64,000 nt of DNA from Pseudoalteromonas haloplanktis ATCC 14393. GTDB taxonomy: Bacteria > Pseudomonadota > Gammaproteobacteria > Enterobacterales > Alteromonadaceae. This document shows positions 46,525-56,664 of the stretch, one piece after another. A model generated the notes under the pieces. That model did not search any database, was not told the origin of the DNA, and worked only from the letters and a program-made list of their open reading frames with translations. Where the stretch lies: assembly GCF_000238355.1 (NCBI RefSeq), contig NZ_AHCA01000004.1, positions 186,001 through 250,000 on the forward strand, given 5' to 3'. The translations under genes were made by a program, and so were the position numbers. Within the stretch, counting starts at the first letter, position 1. Each line of letters starts with the position of its first letter.

Positions 46525-47274
46525 TTAATTTTGCTTTGTGCGTCTTAAACTACGTTCAATTCGCGAATGCTCTTTGCCGGCTTCCAATAATGCTTCTTCA
46601 ATGAAAGCTAAGTGAGCATTACTGGCAAGTCGCGCTTGCTCCGGATTCCCTTCAATCACTGCATCCATTAATAAACGGCGGTGCTCAGCTAAGCGCTTAC
46701 TAATATGTGGCTTCTCTAACAACACCGTTAAATTTTGTAATACATTTTGTTCAAGTAATGCCTGCATACCACGTACTAAGTGCAGTAACACCACATTATG
46801 TGATGCCTCTGCAACACTAAAGTGAAAGGCATTAATTGCTTTTGCTTTTTGTTGCAAATTATCATTCGCTAAAGCAATGCACTCAAAACTTTCTTTTACT
46901 TTATTAAAATCAGTACTCGTACCACGCAGCGCGGCATAATAAGCAGCAATACCTTCTAATGCATGACGAAATTCTAATAAATCAAACTGTGATTCAGGGT
47001 GCTTACTGATCAAATCAAAAAGCGGATCTGTTAACCCTTCTTCAAGTTGATTTTTTACATACGTCCCGCCACCTTGCCGACGCGTTACTAAGCCTTTTGC
47101 CTCTAACTTTTGAATCGCTTCACGCAATGAAGGTCGAGACACTTCAAATTGTTTTGCTAATTCCCGTTCTGGCGGCAGTTTCTCACCCGGTGCTAATGAG
47201 CCCTCAAGAATCATATTCTCAAGTTGCTGTAAAATAACATCCGATAGTTTTGCAGCTTTAATCTTTAAAGACAT
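46525..47274 (-). CDS. pdhR: GntR/FadR-family regulator of pyruvate dehydrogenase, PdhR
   Basis: The 249-residue repressor has the winged helix of the GntR family (LEGSLAPGEKLPPERELAKQ, then SRPSLREAIQKLEAKGLV and RRQGGGTYV) and an all-helical FadR-type effector domain. PdhR is released from DNA by pyruvate and controls the following aceE and aceF genes. Two TGGTnnnACCA palindromes upstream (47,351 and 47,513) are candidate operators, suggesting autoregulation of the operon. Gene order pdhR-aceE-aceF-lpd is the enterobacterial one. Confidence 0.95.
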   Translation of the reverse strand: MSLKIKAAKLSDVILQQLENMILEGSLAPGEKLPPERELAKQFEVSRPSLREAIQKLEAKGLVTRRQGGGTYVKNQLEEGLTDPLFDLISKHPESQFDLLEFRHALEGIAAYYAALRGTSTDFNKVKESFECIALANDNLQQKAKAINAFHFSVAEASHNVVLLHLVRGMQALLEQNVLQNLTVLLEKPHISKRLAEHRRLLMDAVIEGNPEQARLASNAHLAFIEEALLEAGKEHSRIERSLRRTKQN

Positions 47275-47350
47275 TAATCAACGTCCGCATTGTAGTGGGA
47301 ATAAAACCTGATAAACTCAAGTTTGTGCCCATAGTCAAGACCAAAAGGTA

Positions 47351-47369
47351 AATTGGTCATACCAAATTT
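47351..47369 (-). promoter_or_regulatory. PdhR-type operator upstream of pdhR
   Basis: AATTGGTCATACCAAATT is a palindrome matching the E. coli PdhR consensus ATTGGTnnnACCAAT. It lies 77 bp upstream of the pdhR start, where the promoter is expected. Confidence 0.88.
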
Positions 47370-47512
47370 GAGCCATACGTTATCAAAAAGCAACTTTGCT
47401 GTCAATTTACCTAGATTATCTGTCGTAAATCCAGCCTAACGCATTTAGCACAAAGATTAAACAGTATGAGATACAGTCAGTGTTTGGAAAGGGTTTTAAC
47501 AGAAAAAACAAA

Positions 47513-47523
47513 TGGTCTGACCA
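47513..47523 (-). promoter_or_regulatory. Second GntR-type palindrome upstream of pdhR
   Basis: TGGTCTGACCA keeps the TGGTnnnACCA core shared by PdhR and FadR sites; with its flanks (AATGGTCTGACCAGA) it resembles the FadR consensus more than the PdhR consensus. It lies 239 bp upstream of pdhR. Confidence 0.5.
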
Positions 47524-47580
47524 GACAGTGGAGAGATGAGATTTTAGATTTTAGATTTTAACCATAACTTCCCTAACGCC

Positions 47581-48838
47581 CAGTAACTTCCTCAAACCTA
47601 TTCTTATAATTACGTCTCTAAAGCGCAGCGACTCTTAACCTCTTTGTGAATAAATTTTAATTGCGCGGGGTAAACCCGCGCCTACGCATTAGTAGCAGCG
47701 AGTTTACCTCGCGACAATGAAGTTATTTTCGCGCTGGCAAGCCACTCGCCTACAAGTAATACCCACCGCGCTCCTGTAGGTCGTCATTTATGGCGACAAG
47801 AATATTTCACCACCGAGGACTAGAAGCGCTGCGCGCTACACCGAGAAGACAAAAATAAAATTAATCACTTAAAACCATTGTGCACAAAGGAAAAAACGCC
47901 ACGGGCTTCGAGCTGCGGGCTTTAAGTTCACCTAGCAGCTAGTCACTTCCCTAGAACCTAGTTCCTATTTTCTATTTTCTATTTTCTATTTTCTATTTTC
48001 TATTTTCTATTTTCTATTTTCTTCTAAAGCGCAGCGCCTCATAGCCTCTTTGTGAATAAATTTTAATTGCGCGGGGTAAACCCGCGCCTACGTATTAGTA
48101 GCAGCGAGTTTACCTCGCGACAATGAAGTTATTTTCGCGCTGGCAAGCCACTCGCCTACAAGTAATACCCACCGCGCTCCTGTAGGTCGTCATTTATGGC
48201 GACAAGAATATTTCACCACCGAGGACTAGAAGCGCTGCGCGCTACACCGAGAAGACAAAAATAAAATTAATCACTTAAAACCATTGTGCACAAAGGAAAA
48301 AACGCCACGGGCTTCGAGCTGCGGGCTTTAAGTTCACCTAGCAGCTAGTCACTTCCCTAGAACCTATTTTCCTCTAAAGCGCAGCGACTCTTAACCTCTT
48401 TGTGAATAAATTTTAATTGCGCGGGGTAAACCCGCGCCTACGTGGTAGCAGCGAGTTTACCTCGCGACAATGGAATGGCATTCGCGGTGGCAAGTCACTC
48501 GCCTACAAGTAATACCCACCGCGCTCCTGTAGGTCGTCATTTATGGCGACAAGAATATTTCACCACCGAGGACTGGAGGCGCTGCGCGCTACACCGAGAA
48601 GACAAAAGTAAAATTAATCACTTAAAACCATTGTGCACAAAGGAAAAAACGCCACGGGCTTCGAGCTGCGGGCTTTAAGTTCACCTAGCAGCTAGTCACT
48701 TCCCTAGAACCTATTTTCCTCTAAAGCGCAGCGACTCTTAACCTCTTTGTGAATAAATTTTAATTGCGCGGGGTAAACCCGCGCCTACGTGGTAGCAGCG
48801 AGTTTACCTCGCGACAATCACTTCCCTAAAACCTAGCA
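47581..48838. repeat. Tandem array of a roughly 350-bp composite REP unit (three full copies plus a partial one)
   Basis: The stretch between pdhR and ampE repeats one complex unit at about 47,617, 48,024, 48,374 and 48,721 (last copy partial). The hairpin GCGCGGGGTAAACCCGCGCC begins at 47,663, 48,069, 48,419 and 48,766. Each unit holds several GTAG- or CTAC-linked hairpins: GCGAGTTTACCTCGC, GTGGCAAGCCAC-like, GTCGTCATTTATGGCGAC and GCGCTGCGCGC. Copies are nearly identical, implying recent amplification; the first is longer because it contains a 7-bp repeat expansion. A frame of 78 codons at 48,442 is only repeat sequence. No gene is present from 47,275 to 48,847. Confidence 0.93.
47966..48021. 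repeat. 7-bp tandem repeat array (unit TATTTTC, 8 copies)
   Basis: Eight perfect copies of TATTTTC occur inside the first large repeat unit. The other units have only one copy (CCTATTTTCC) at the same place, so the array arose by local expansion. Confidence 0.97.
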
Positions 48839-48847
48839 CCTGTTTCT

Positions 48848-49699
48848 TTACGCTAACCCGCCAAATAGGGTGAGCAAAGCAATGAGCACCAGATAAAATA
48901 AAACATTGCGTTTTACTAGCTTCATCATACAGGTTGCCTCATACGTGCAGCCAAAATGTTGTTGCTCAATTTGCTCTGCTGCAAGTGCGGTATTGGTTAC
49001 CACTTTACGATTACTCACCGTAAAATCGAGTACATATTGCAACCAACACCCCGTGCCTTTATTAAAGTTACCTATTATCAAGTAACCAAAACTCGCAATT
49101 CGCGCTGGTAACCAATCAAGCCAAAATAATAAAGTATGAATTAATTTAAAACGGTTAGCGTACGCAACTTTATGATCATCGCGGACTAAATCTGCGTAAG
49201 TACGCACTAGCGCGTACAGCACCGCACCAGGTGCACCTAAAATAACAAACCAAAATATAACAGCACAATAAAAACGAAAATTAACCCACGCTAACGTTTG
49301 GCCAAATGTTTCACCACCTTTTTCGTCTTCGGTTTTCTTTTGTCCCATTTGCAATGCGTACAAGCTTGCTGCCTGTTGATCATCACGGGTTAATGCATTC
49401 AAATACGACTTATATAAAGCACGCTGTTTTGCACAACCAAAACACACTAGCAGTACTACAATATTTATAGCTAACTGCCACAGTACAAAATCAGACAAAG
49501 TGAAAATAACGGCAATAATCAATACTGGCAAAAACAACCAAATCATAAACCCAACTGGCGAATTAAATAAACCTTGCTCGCTAAGCTGTTTATTTGAACG
49601 TGTTAAATAACCTTGAGCGTAATAGCTTATTTGCCAATAGTCTGAGCGGGCACCTAAACGCTCTAAAATAAGAGCAATAATGATAGAAATTAAGATCAT
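48848..49699 (-). CDS. ampE: AmpE-family inner membrane protein
   Basis: The 283-residue protein matches AmpE, a signalling modulator of the beta-lactamase induction and peptidoglycan recycling locus. It has hydrophobic segments near residues 45-90 and 140-170 and at the C-terminus, with conserved RSDYWQISYYAQGYL, EKGGETFGQTLAWVNFRFYC and GAPGAVLYALVRTYADL in outline. It is 7 bp downstream of ampD, the usual ampDE operon. The role of AmpE is not fully understood. Confidence 0.92.
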   Translation of the reverse strand: MILISIIIALILERLGARSDYWQISYYAQGYLTRSNKQLSEQGLFNSPVGFMIWLFLPVLIIAVIFTLSDFVLWQLAINIVVLLVCFGCAKQRALYKSYLNALTRDDQQAASLYALQMGQKKTEDEKGGETFGQTLAWVNFRFYCAVIFWFVILGAPGAVLYALVRTYADLVRDDHKVAYANRFKLIHTLLFWLDWLPARIASFGYLIIGNFNKGTGCWLQYVLDFTVSNRKVVTNTALAAEQIEQQHFGCTYEATCMMKLVKRNVLFYLVLIALLTLFGGLA

Positions 49700-49706
49700 A
49701 CTTTTT

Positions 49707-50273
49707 TCATTCCAAATTGGCGCTGGTTAAAGGTAGAGCAGCAAAATAATAGTTCCAATCAAAACTGTCCCCTGGGTCAGTTTTTCGCCCTGGTGCAATA
49801 TGACAATGCCCTACAATACGCGAGCGCGTGATCGCGGGATATTTATTTATCAAAGCCTTAGTTAAGGATTGTAATGCATTATATTGATTTTGGGTATACG
49901 CCGTTGTGTCTGTGCCTTCAAGCTCAATACCAATACTAAAGTCATTACACTGGCTACGCTCTAAGAACTCAGAGCGCCCTGCATGCCAAGCTCGTTTACT
50001 AAATGGCACATATTGAACAATTTCACCCGTGCGCTTAATAAAGCAATGCGCGGATACTCGCAGCCCTTGCAAATCAGTAAAACTTGGGTGCGCTTGGCAA
50101 TCTATGCAACCCATAAATAAATCATCAACAAACGGTGTGGCAAACTGCCCTGCAGGCAAAGAAATATTATGAATGACTAATAAAGAGATGTCTTCATCAT
50201 TCGGGCGTTCATCAAAATGTGTACATGGCCGTTGAACCGCGGTATCAACGATTCCAAAAGAATTTATTTTCAT
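49707..50273 (-). CDS. ampD: 1,6-anhydro-N-acetylmuramyl-L-alanine amidase AmpD
   Basis: The 188-residue cytoplasmic amidase cleaves anhydro-muropeptides in cell-wall recycling. Zinc ligands can be placed in LLVIHNISLPAGQF (His) and GHCHIAPGRKTDPGDSFDW (His and Asp); the segment FSIGIELEGTD contains the conserved Glu. There is no signal peptide, in agreement with AmpD rather than the periplasmic AmiD. It is divergent from nadC across a repeat-filled gap, and paired with ampE. Confidence 0.96.
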   Translation of the reverse strand: MKINSFGIVDTAVQRPCTHFDERPNDEDISLLVIHNISLPAGQFATPFVDDLFMGCIDCQAHPSFTDLQGLRVSAHCFIKRTGEIVQYVPFSKRAWHAGRSEFLERSQCNDFSIGIELEGTDTTAYTQNQYNALQSLTKALINKYPAITRSRIVGHCHIAPGRKTDPGDSFDWNYYFAALPLTSANLE

Positions 50274-50364
50274 AATGAGTCTGTAAACAAATGCATAATC
50301 AGATGCTAATAGATTTCCAAGCAGAATAACAGTAAAGCAATTAATGCACTTTTATTGTTCTGCA

Positions 50365-50790
50365 CCGATAGCAGCGAGTTTATCTCGCGACTGTTCCTAC
50401 ATTTACATAGACAAACCAATTTCACCACCGAGAAGAGAAAGCCACGGGCTACGGGTAACGAGCTGCGGGCTTTAAGTTCACCTAGCAGCTAGTCACTTCC
50501 CTAAAACCTATTTTCCTCTAAAGCGCAGCGCCTCTTATCCTCTTTTGTGAATAAATTTTAATTGCGCGGGGTAAACCCGCGCCTACGCATTGGTAGCAGC
50601 GAGTTTACCTCGCGACAATGAAGTTATTTTCGCGGTGGCAAGCCACTCGCCTACAAGTAAAATCTGCTGTGTTTCTGTAGGTCGTCATTTATGGCGACTA
50701 ACCAATTTCACCACCGAGATCAGGAGGCGCTTCGCGCTACACAGAGAAGACAAAAGATGAATCAATCACAGCAGTTGCACAATAAGAAGA
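50365..50790. repeat. Dispersed copy of the composite REP unit between ampD and nadC
   Basis: This is one plus-oriented copy of the unit seen at 47.6-48.8 kb: the degenerate module at 50,367 (AGCAGCGAGTTTATCTCGCG), then ACGAGCTGCGGGC, CTAAAGCGCAGCG, the main hairpin from 50,564, GTAGCAGCGAGTTTACCTCG, GTGGCAAGCCACTCGCCTAC, GTAGGTCGTCATTTATGGCG and GCGCTTCGCGC. No gene is present between 50,274 and 50,951. Confidence 0.9.
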
Positions 50791-50927
50791 ACAAACACCA
50801 CCGGCTTAGTGCTGGGGCTTCGAAAACACCCCAACACCTAATCACTGCCTAAAGCCAAGAACCTCTCGCCCTAGAACCTAATCAAACTTATACCTCCAGC
50901 CTTCTCTTTCACTTTCAAACCATGTAA

Positions 50928-51809
<882 letters not shown>

Positions 51810-52354
51810 TTATTCTCACACCTTAGAATTTTATATTTACCTAATCCGTTGACAATTTAAACAAAAAAGCATTAAATACGCCGAAAGGCTTATTGTGTAA
51901 CAAATTGTTAAATTTAGTACCTAATGGACTAATAAACAGTGTTAACATAAGCCTCTAGGATGAATTAAACACCTCTTTAACCAATCCTAAAGAACTATTT
52001 TTTAGTGTTACTTTACTAAGTATCGCTTTTTTAGCTAGCGCCTTTAGTAAAATTAACAGCAACAAACATAACTATCGAGTGCAGAAAACGCTTTAATTTC
52101 GATAAAATGCAGCTAAAGCCCCTTTCAATAAGTAGTTTTAGTGCTAAAGTAGTTCTAACAGAGTAATTTTAATTGATACTAAAACCTAGCTGCTGTTTTA
52201 GTTAGGCGCTAATCTAAGTATTAGCTTAGGTATTAGTAATTTAATGATTTTAAAAAAACCGTAAGATAAAGTGATTACAGTAGCAATCGTGACAACCCAC
52301 ATTACTAACATAATTTCTTTAACTTACAAAAACACTATCCTTTAGGAGAGGAAC
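51810..52354. other. Upstream region of the pilin genes
   Basis: This 545-bp region has no gene. A possible sigma-70 promoter (TTGACA at 51,849 and TTAAAT at 51,872, 17-bp spacing) lies shortly after nadC. CTAAG and CTTAG dyads occur around 52,210-52,235. I found no convincing sigma-54 box. A strong ribosome site (GGAGAGG) precedes the pilin start. Confidence 0.45.
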
Positions 52355-52783
52355 ATGGAAAAAATGACACAACAAAGTCAAAAGGGTTTTACCCTAATTG
52401 AATTAATGATTGTTATTGCAATCATCGGTATTTTGGCAGCGATTGCATTACCGCAATACCAAACTTACACTAAAAAAGCACGTTTTTCTGAGGTTGTACT
52501 TGCTGCATCTTCAGCCAAAGGTTTAGTAGACGTTTGTTTCCAAACACGTGGTGCAGGTGTTTTAGCAAATTGTGATTCAGCAGCAGAAATTGGTTTAACC
52601 GCTGGTGCGGCTGATGGTGCTCATGTTAAAGATGTTAAGATTGAAGAGAAAGCTATAATCACTGCAACAGGACAAAGTACCGTTGATGATGCGACTTATA
52701 TTTTGACTCCTACAGTATCAACTAACGGTGGTACATTAACCTGGGGCCAAACAGGCGATTGTGTAGAAAAAGGCGTTTGCTAA
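52355..52783 (+). CDS. pilA: Type IV major pilin PilA
   Basis: The 142-residue prepilin has the PilD cleavage motif [20 protein letters not shown], with Gly before Phe and Glu at +5, after a short leader of 11 residues, and a hydrophobic helix for assembly. Four cysteines include the C-terminal D-region pair GDCVEKGVC and an earlier pair ([14 protein letters not shown]). The ribosome site GGAGAGG lies 4 nt upstream of the first ATG; a second ATG three codons on gives a shorter leader. It is 16 bp before a second pilin gene. Confidence 0.95.
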   Translation: MEKMTQQSQKGFTLIELMIVIAIIGILAAIALPQYQTYTKKARFSEVVLAASSAKGLVDVCFQTRGAGVLANCDSAAEIGLTAGAADGAHVKDVKIEEKAIITATGQSTVDDATYILTPTVSTNGGTLTWGQTGDCVEKGVC

Positions 52784-52799
52784 TTCTTACAAAATAAAA

Positions 52800-53231
52800 A
52801 TGAAAAAACCATTTGGTTTCTCATTAATAGAGCTAATGATTACCATCGCCATTATGGGGATTTTGGTGTCATTAGCTCTTCCTGCCTATAACAACCACTA
52901 TAAGCGTGCAAAATTCACCGAAGTAGTACTTGCAACTAATGCGTTGCAGCGCGCTGTTGAAGTGTGTTTTTATACTAAAGAAACACTTAATAATTGTGAT
53001 TCATTCAGCAAAATCGGAGCTAGTAAATCGGATTATCTCGCCCCAAAGCTTATTGCTAATATTGATATTTCGAACACAGCAGGTAGTTATAAAATAACCT
53101 CAACTGCAAGCAGTGAAGCTTCATTATCAAATGCTGGTGATACTTACATTATGGTTGCGAGTATAAATGCAAATCAACTCCAATGGGATTTATCTTCCGC
53201 AAGTACTTGCATTAGCGAAGGGACTTGTTAA
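52800..53231 (+). CDS. Second type IV pilin-like protein
   Basis: The 143-residue prepilin starts MKKPFGFSLIELMITIAIMG, a short leader with Gly-Phe cleavage and Glu5. It keeps the same cysteine plan as PilA (EVCFYTKETLNNC and STCISEGTC). It is clearly a tandem paralogue with a very different middle region, so this is a two-pilin locus where one may be minor or antigenically variant. Its 3' end overlaps the converging accessory gene by 20 bp. Confidence 0.92.
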   Translation: MKKPFGFSLIELMITIAIMGILVSLALPAYNNHYKRAKFTEVVLATNALQRAVEVCFYTKETLNNCDSFSKIGASKSDYLAPKLIANIDISNTAGSYKITSTASSEASLSNAGDTYIMVASINANQLQWDLSSASTCISEGTC

Positions 53232-53826
53232 ACGTAATTACACCACTTATTTTAGTTACATTAACAATGCCATTCTTTGTAATTACTCCGCAAATAGTTT
53301 TGCACTCAGTTTCAAAATCTGTTGGTTCAAAAAACTCATTCATTTCTATTGGTGGGATAGATTGATTAATCAACTTGTCATACAGCAGGCGGTCCTTAGT
53401 GCCGACATCAGGTTCGTTAAACAAATAAAAACCCTCGGATATATACCCTTCTCTCGCATCGCTTTTTGATATTGCAAAATAAGATGTTTGCCATTTAATA
53501 ATATAAGCCAAACGTTGACTATTAATTTGCACAACCCCATAACTTAAAGAACTTAATTGCAAAAAAACAATTAGTGATAAATTAATGATATTTTCTTTTC
53601 TTGTTTTTACTGGCGATAACAGCCAAAAACACAGCATTGGCCCGAGAATTAAATCAATTGATAAAATAATTCCTGCAAGTCCAATTAAGTCAGTTAAATA
53701 GTGCCTGCCTGCATAAAACCATTGAGTATAAATATAAAAGCCAACAGCCGATAAAAAAACTAGCCCGAGTAAAAAATGTAAACCAGACCATTTTAATTTT
53801 TTAAGATAAATAGCATTCATTTTCAC
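53212..53826 (-). CDS. TfpX/TfpZ-type pilin accessory membrane protein
   Basis: The 204-residue protein has four membrane helices in the first 110 residues and a periplasmic C-terminal part. The sequence WFYAGRHYLTDLIGLAGIIL and DLILGPMLCFWLL is the signature of the TfpX/TfpZ family. These proteins control assembly or surface level of the cognate pilin and lie beside the pilin gene in Pseudomonas and relatives. It is convergent with the second pilin gene, overlapping by 20 bp, and separates the pilins from pilC. Two pilins and one accessory gene suggest a swapped pilin cassette. Confidence 0.82.
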   Translation of the reverse strand: MKMNAIYLKKLKWSGLHFLLGLVFLSAVGFYIYTQWFYAGRHYLTDLIGLAGIILSIDLILGPMLCFWLLSPVKTRKENIINLSLIVFLQLSSLSYGVVQINSQRLAYIIKWQTSYFAISKSDAREGYISEGFYLFNEPDVGTKDRLLYDKLINQSIPPIEMNEFFEPTDFETECKTICGVITKNGIVNVTKISGVITFNKSLR

Positions 53827-53973
53827 TATCCCAACATCCCCAAAAAAGAAGCAAATTGAATTTTACTTATTTAATCAGCTTAAGTTCATCGAATCAATTG
53901 TTTAAGCAGTTAAAGCTGGCTACTATAGAGTATAATAATTTTTTATTTCCTAAACGTAATTCGGAATAAAGCA

Positions 53974-55200
53974 ATGGCTAAAGACACAGATAAAAAAGGA
54001 CAGGACACCTTTGAATGGGTAGGTGTAAGCGCCCGTGGCAAACGTCTAGAAGGCGAAATGAATGGGATGAGTATTGCTTTAGTTAAAGCCCAGTTACGTA
54101 AGCAAGGGATCACGCCGTCTAAAGTAAAGCGCAAAGCCAAACCTTTGTTTGGTGCTCGGATGCAAAAAATTACGCCAAAAGATATTGCGCTTGTTACCCG
54201 ACAAATCGCTACTATGTTGATGGCGGGTGTGCCGCTGATTCAATCAATCGAAATGATTGGCACGGGTGCTACCAATAAAAGCGTTGGCAAGCTAATGGAA
54301 ACCATCGGCGATGAAGTAAAAGCCGGTGGCACTTTATCTGATGCGCTACGCAAACACCCGCGTTATTTTGATGACTTATATTGTGACTTAGTTGCCTCGG
54401 GCGAACAATCTGGTGCGCTGGATAAAATATTTGATCGTGTTGCCCTTTATAAAGAAAAATCCGAAGCGCTGAAATCAAAAATTAAAAAAGCCATGTTTTA
54501 CCCTATTGCTGTATTAGTAGTGGCCTTAATTGTTACCTCCATCCTACTTATATTTGTGGTGCCGCAATTCCAAGATATTTTTAATGGTTTTGGTGCTGAA
54601 CTGCCTGCATTTACCTTAATGGTGATTGGTATTTCTGAGTTTATGCAGGAATATTGGTGGATGATGCTCATCGCACTTGTCGGCTTTGGCTACGCGTATA
54701 AAGAAGCACTGCTAAAAAGCAAGAAGCTGCGTGATGCAAATGATAGAGCTATTTTAAGGCTCCCCGTTATTGGTATGATTTTAAATAAAGCGGCAGTAGC
54801 GCGTTATGCGCGTACCCTTTCGACCACCTTTGCGGCCGGTGTACCCTTGGTTGATGCGTTGGACTCTGCAGCGGGTGCTTCTGGTAACGCGGTTTATCGC
54901 TATGCTATTTTAGATATTAAAGCTGAAGTAAGCTCAGGTAATCAAATGAACTGGGCAATGCGTAACTCAAAAATATTCCCCGATATGGTGATTCAAATGG
55001 TGGCCATTGGTGAAGAGTCAGGCTCACTCGATGGCATGCTGGCCAAGGTCGCTAATATTTATGAGCAAGAAGTGGATGATGCGGTAGATGGCTTATCCAG
55101 CCTTTTAGAGCCGCTTATTATGGCGGTACTCGGCGTGTTAGTGGGTGGTTTGATCATTGCGATGTACTTACCAATATTCCAACTTGGGTCGGTTATATAA
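53974..55200 (+). CDS. pilC: Type IV pilus inner membrane platform protein PilC
   Basis: The 408-residue protein has two GspF domains. The start is typical (DTFEWVGVSARGKRLEGEMN), the first domain has ALVTRQIATMLMAGVPLIQS with LRKHPRYFDDLYCDLVASGE, and the second repeats the pattern with ARTLSTTFAAGVPLVDALDS and IFPDMVIQMVAIGEESGSLD. Three membrane helices are present. It forms the inner-membrane platform for the ATPase PilB. A long 7-bp repeat array starts directly at its stop codon. PilB is not in its usual place upstream but lies after coaE. Confidence 0.97.
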   Translation: MAKDTDKKGQDTFEWVGVSARGKRLEGEMNGMSIALVKAQLRKQGITPSKVKRKAKPLFGARMQKITPKDIALVTRQIATMLMAGVPLIQSIEMIGTGATNKSVGKLMETIGDEVKAGGTLSDALRKHPRYFDDLYCDLVASGEQSGALDKIFDRVALYKEKSEALKSKIKKAMFYPIAVLVVALIVTSILLIFVVPQFQDIFNGFGAELPAFTLMVIGISEFMQEYWWMMLIALVGFGYAYKEALLKSKKLRDANDRAILRLPVIGMILNKAAVARYARTLSTTFAAGVPLVDALDSAAGASGNAVYRYAILDIKAEVSSGNQMNWAMRNSKIFPDMVIQMVAIGEESGSLDGMLAKVANIYEQEVDDAVDGLSSLLEPLIMAVLGVLVGGLIIAMYLPIFQLGSVI

Positions 55201-55338
55201 AAGCTGTAAGCTGTAAGCTGTAAGCTGTAAGCTGTAAGCTGTAAGCTGTAAGCTGTAAGCTGTAAGCTGTAAGCTGTAAGCTGTAAGCTGTAAGCTGTAA
55301 TGTAGTAAGCTGTAAGCTGTAAGCTGTAAGCTGTAAGC
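55201..55338. repeat. 7-bp tandem repeat array (unit AAGCTGT, about 19 copies in two blocks)
   Basis: The array starts at the base after the pilC stop. It has about 14 perfect units to 55,300, an interruption (TGTAGT), then nearly five more units. It is the largest 7-bp array of the window and separates pilC from pilD. Confidence 0.98.
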
Positions 55339-55483
55339 AAAAATGTTCCCAATTTATATTAAGTAATGCAAGCCTTTTTATTTAAGTGATTAATTCAGAA
55401 AGAGGTTATAGGTGCTAGATGTCTTGCTTTTTGTGGGAACAGGCTTTAGCCGTGATTTTTAAGTTTGAGGTATATGTTAAAGC

Positions 55484-55735
55484 TCATCGGCGCTAAAGCG
55501 CTCCTACGATTGTAAAAGTATATAAAGTCGCGAGGAGAACTCCTGCTACCAATGCGTAGGCGCGGGTTTACCCCGCGCAATTAAAATTTATTCACAAAGA
55601 GGTTAAGCGGCGCTGCGCTTTAGAGAAGTAATAAAGGTTCTAGGGAAGTGATTAAGTCCTAGGTGTATTTATTCCACGGCTCGCAGCCCGTGGTTTTTTC
55701 TCATTTACTCTCATTCACTTCTCTTTGTGAAAATG
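55484..55735. repeat. REP-like hairpin cluster between pilC and pilD (minus-oriented partial composite unit)
   Basis: In order there are a GTAG-headed minus hairpin CGGCGCTAAAGCGCTCCTAC (ending at 55,507), a second minus hairpin CGCGAGGAGAACTCCTGCTAC-like (55,528-55,549), and a plus hairpin GTAGGCGCGGGTTTACCCCG (55,556-55,578). These are followed by the reverse complement of the AATTTATTCACAAAGAGG and GCGCTGCGCTTTAGAG parts of the composite unit. No gene is present from 55,201 to 55,763. Confidence 0.85.
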
Positions 55736-55763
55736 GTTTTTAACTTAATTTTTTAGGTATGTA

Positions 55764-56663
55764 ATGCACGAATTTTTTCTCGATATAGTTACAGTAATGC
55801 AAAGCCAGTTATGGTTTTATTTACTCACTGTTGGCTTAGTGAGCTTATGTGTTGGCAGTTTTTTAAACGTTGTTATTTATCGTTTGCCACTGATGATGCA
55901 ACGCGAGTGGCAAACTGAGTGCCGTGTTTTACTCGCAGACGAACTAAAAAGTAATAAGTCAGCAAGTGCGCCAAAGCCGTTTAATTTAGTGACGCCTAAC
56001 TCAACCTGTCCAAAATGCAAAACAGCCATTAAAGCATGGCAAAATATCCCAGTGATCAGTTGGTTATTACTAAAAGGCCGCTGCGCCAGCTGTAATAACC
56101 CAATATCAGTGCGCTACCCTATTATTGAAATGCTTACGGCAGTGTTAAGCCTAATAGTGGCTTATACCTTTGGCGCGACTGAACAAGCGCTGCTGTATAT
56201 TTTGATTACTTGGGTATTAGTGGCACTGACATTTATAGATATTGATCACATGTTGCTGCCCGATCAACTCACATTACCATTAGTTTGGGTGGCACTGATT
56301 GCCGCAGTAATGGGTATTACTATTTCTCCAACTGATGCAATTATTGGTGCGGCATGTGGTTACCTCAGCTTGTGGAGTGTTTTTTGGCTATTTAAGCTAA
56401 TAACCGGTAAAGAAGGCATGGGTTATGGCGATTTTAAATTGCTTGCTGTTTTCGGCGCACTACTTGGCTGGCAATCACTACTCACCATTATTTTACTATC
56501 GAGTGTGGTGGGCGCAATTATTGGTATCGCACTATTAAGTATTCAAGGCAAAGATAAAGCCACGCCTATTCCGTTTGGGCCTTATTTAGCCATAGCTGGT
56601 TGGGTAACCTTGTTATGGGGCTCACAAATCCAAGCGTTTTACTTTAATTGGTTAGGCTATTAA
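55764..56663 (+). CDS. pilD: Prepilin peptidase / N-methyltransferase PilD
   Basis: The 299-residue membrane protease cleaves prepilin leaders and methylates the new N-terminus. It has the zinc-binding tetracysteine CPKC (82-85) and CASC (107-110), the aspartate motifs IDIDHMLLPDQLTLP and GMGYGDFKLLA, and about seven membrane helices. Length and motif order match bifunctional PilD. It ends 1 bp before coaE, the usual pilD-coaE coupling. Confidence 0.97.
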   Translation: MHEFFLDIVTVMQSQLWFYLLTVGLVSLCVGSFLNVVIYRLPLMMQREWQTECRVLLADELKSNKSASAPKPFNLVTPNSTCPKCKTAIKAWQNIPVISWLLLKGRCASCNNPISVRYPIIEMLTAVLSLIVAYTFGATEQALLYILITWVLVALTFIDIDHMLLPDQLTLPLVWVALIAAVMGITISPTDAIIGAACGYLSLWSVFWLFKLITGKEGMGYGDFKLLAVFGALLGWQSLLTIILLSSVVGAIIGIALLSIQGKDKATPIPFGPYLAIAGWVTLLWGSQIQAFYFNWLGY

Positions 56664-56664
56664 T

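Noticed and set aside
48442..48678. 78-codon frame between pdhR and ampE
   Set aside because: It consists entirely of the composite REP unit.
47617..48830. Possible CRISPR array
   Set aside because: The repeated unit is about 350 bp with no unique spacers, and no cas genes are present.
51810..52354. Sigma-54 promoter for pilA
   Set aside because: I looked for the GG-N10-GC pattern expected for pilin promoters and found no convincing match.
53167..53469. 100-codon plus-strand frame over the end of the second pilin and the TfpX-like gene
   Set aside because: It is the antisense shadow of the TfpX-like gene, whose membrane helices and family signature are clear.
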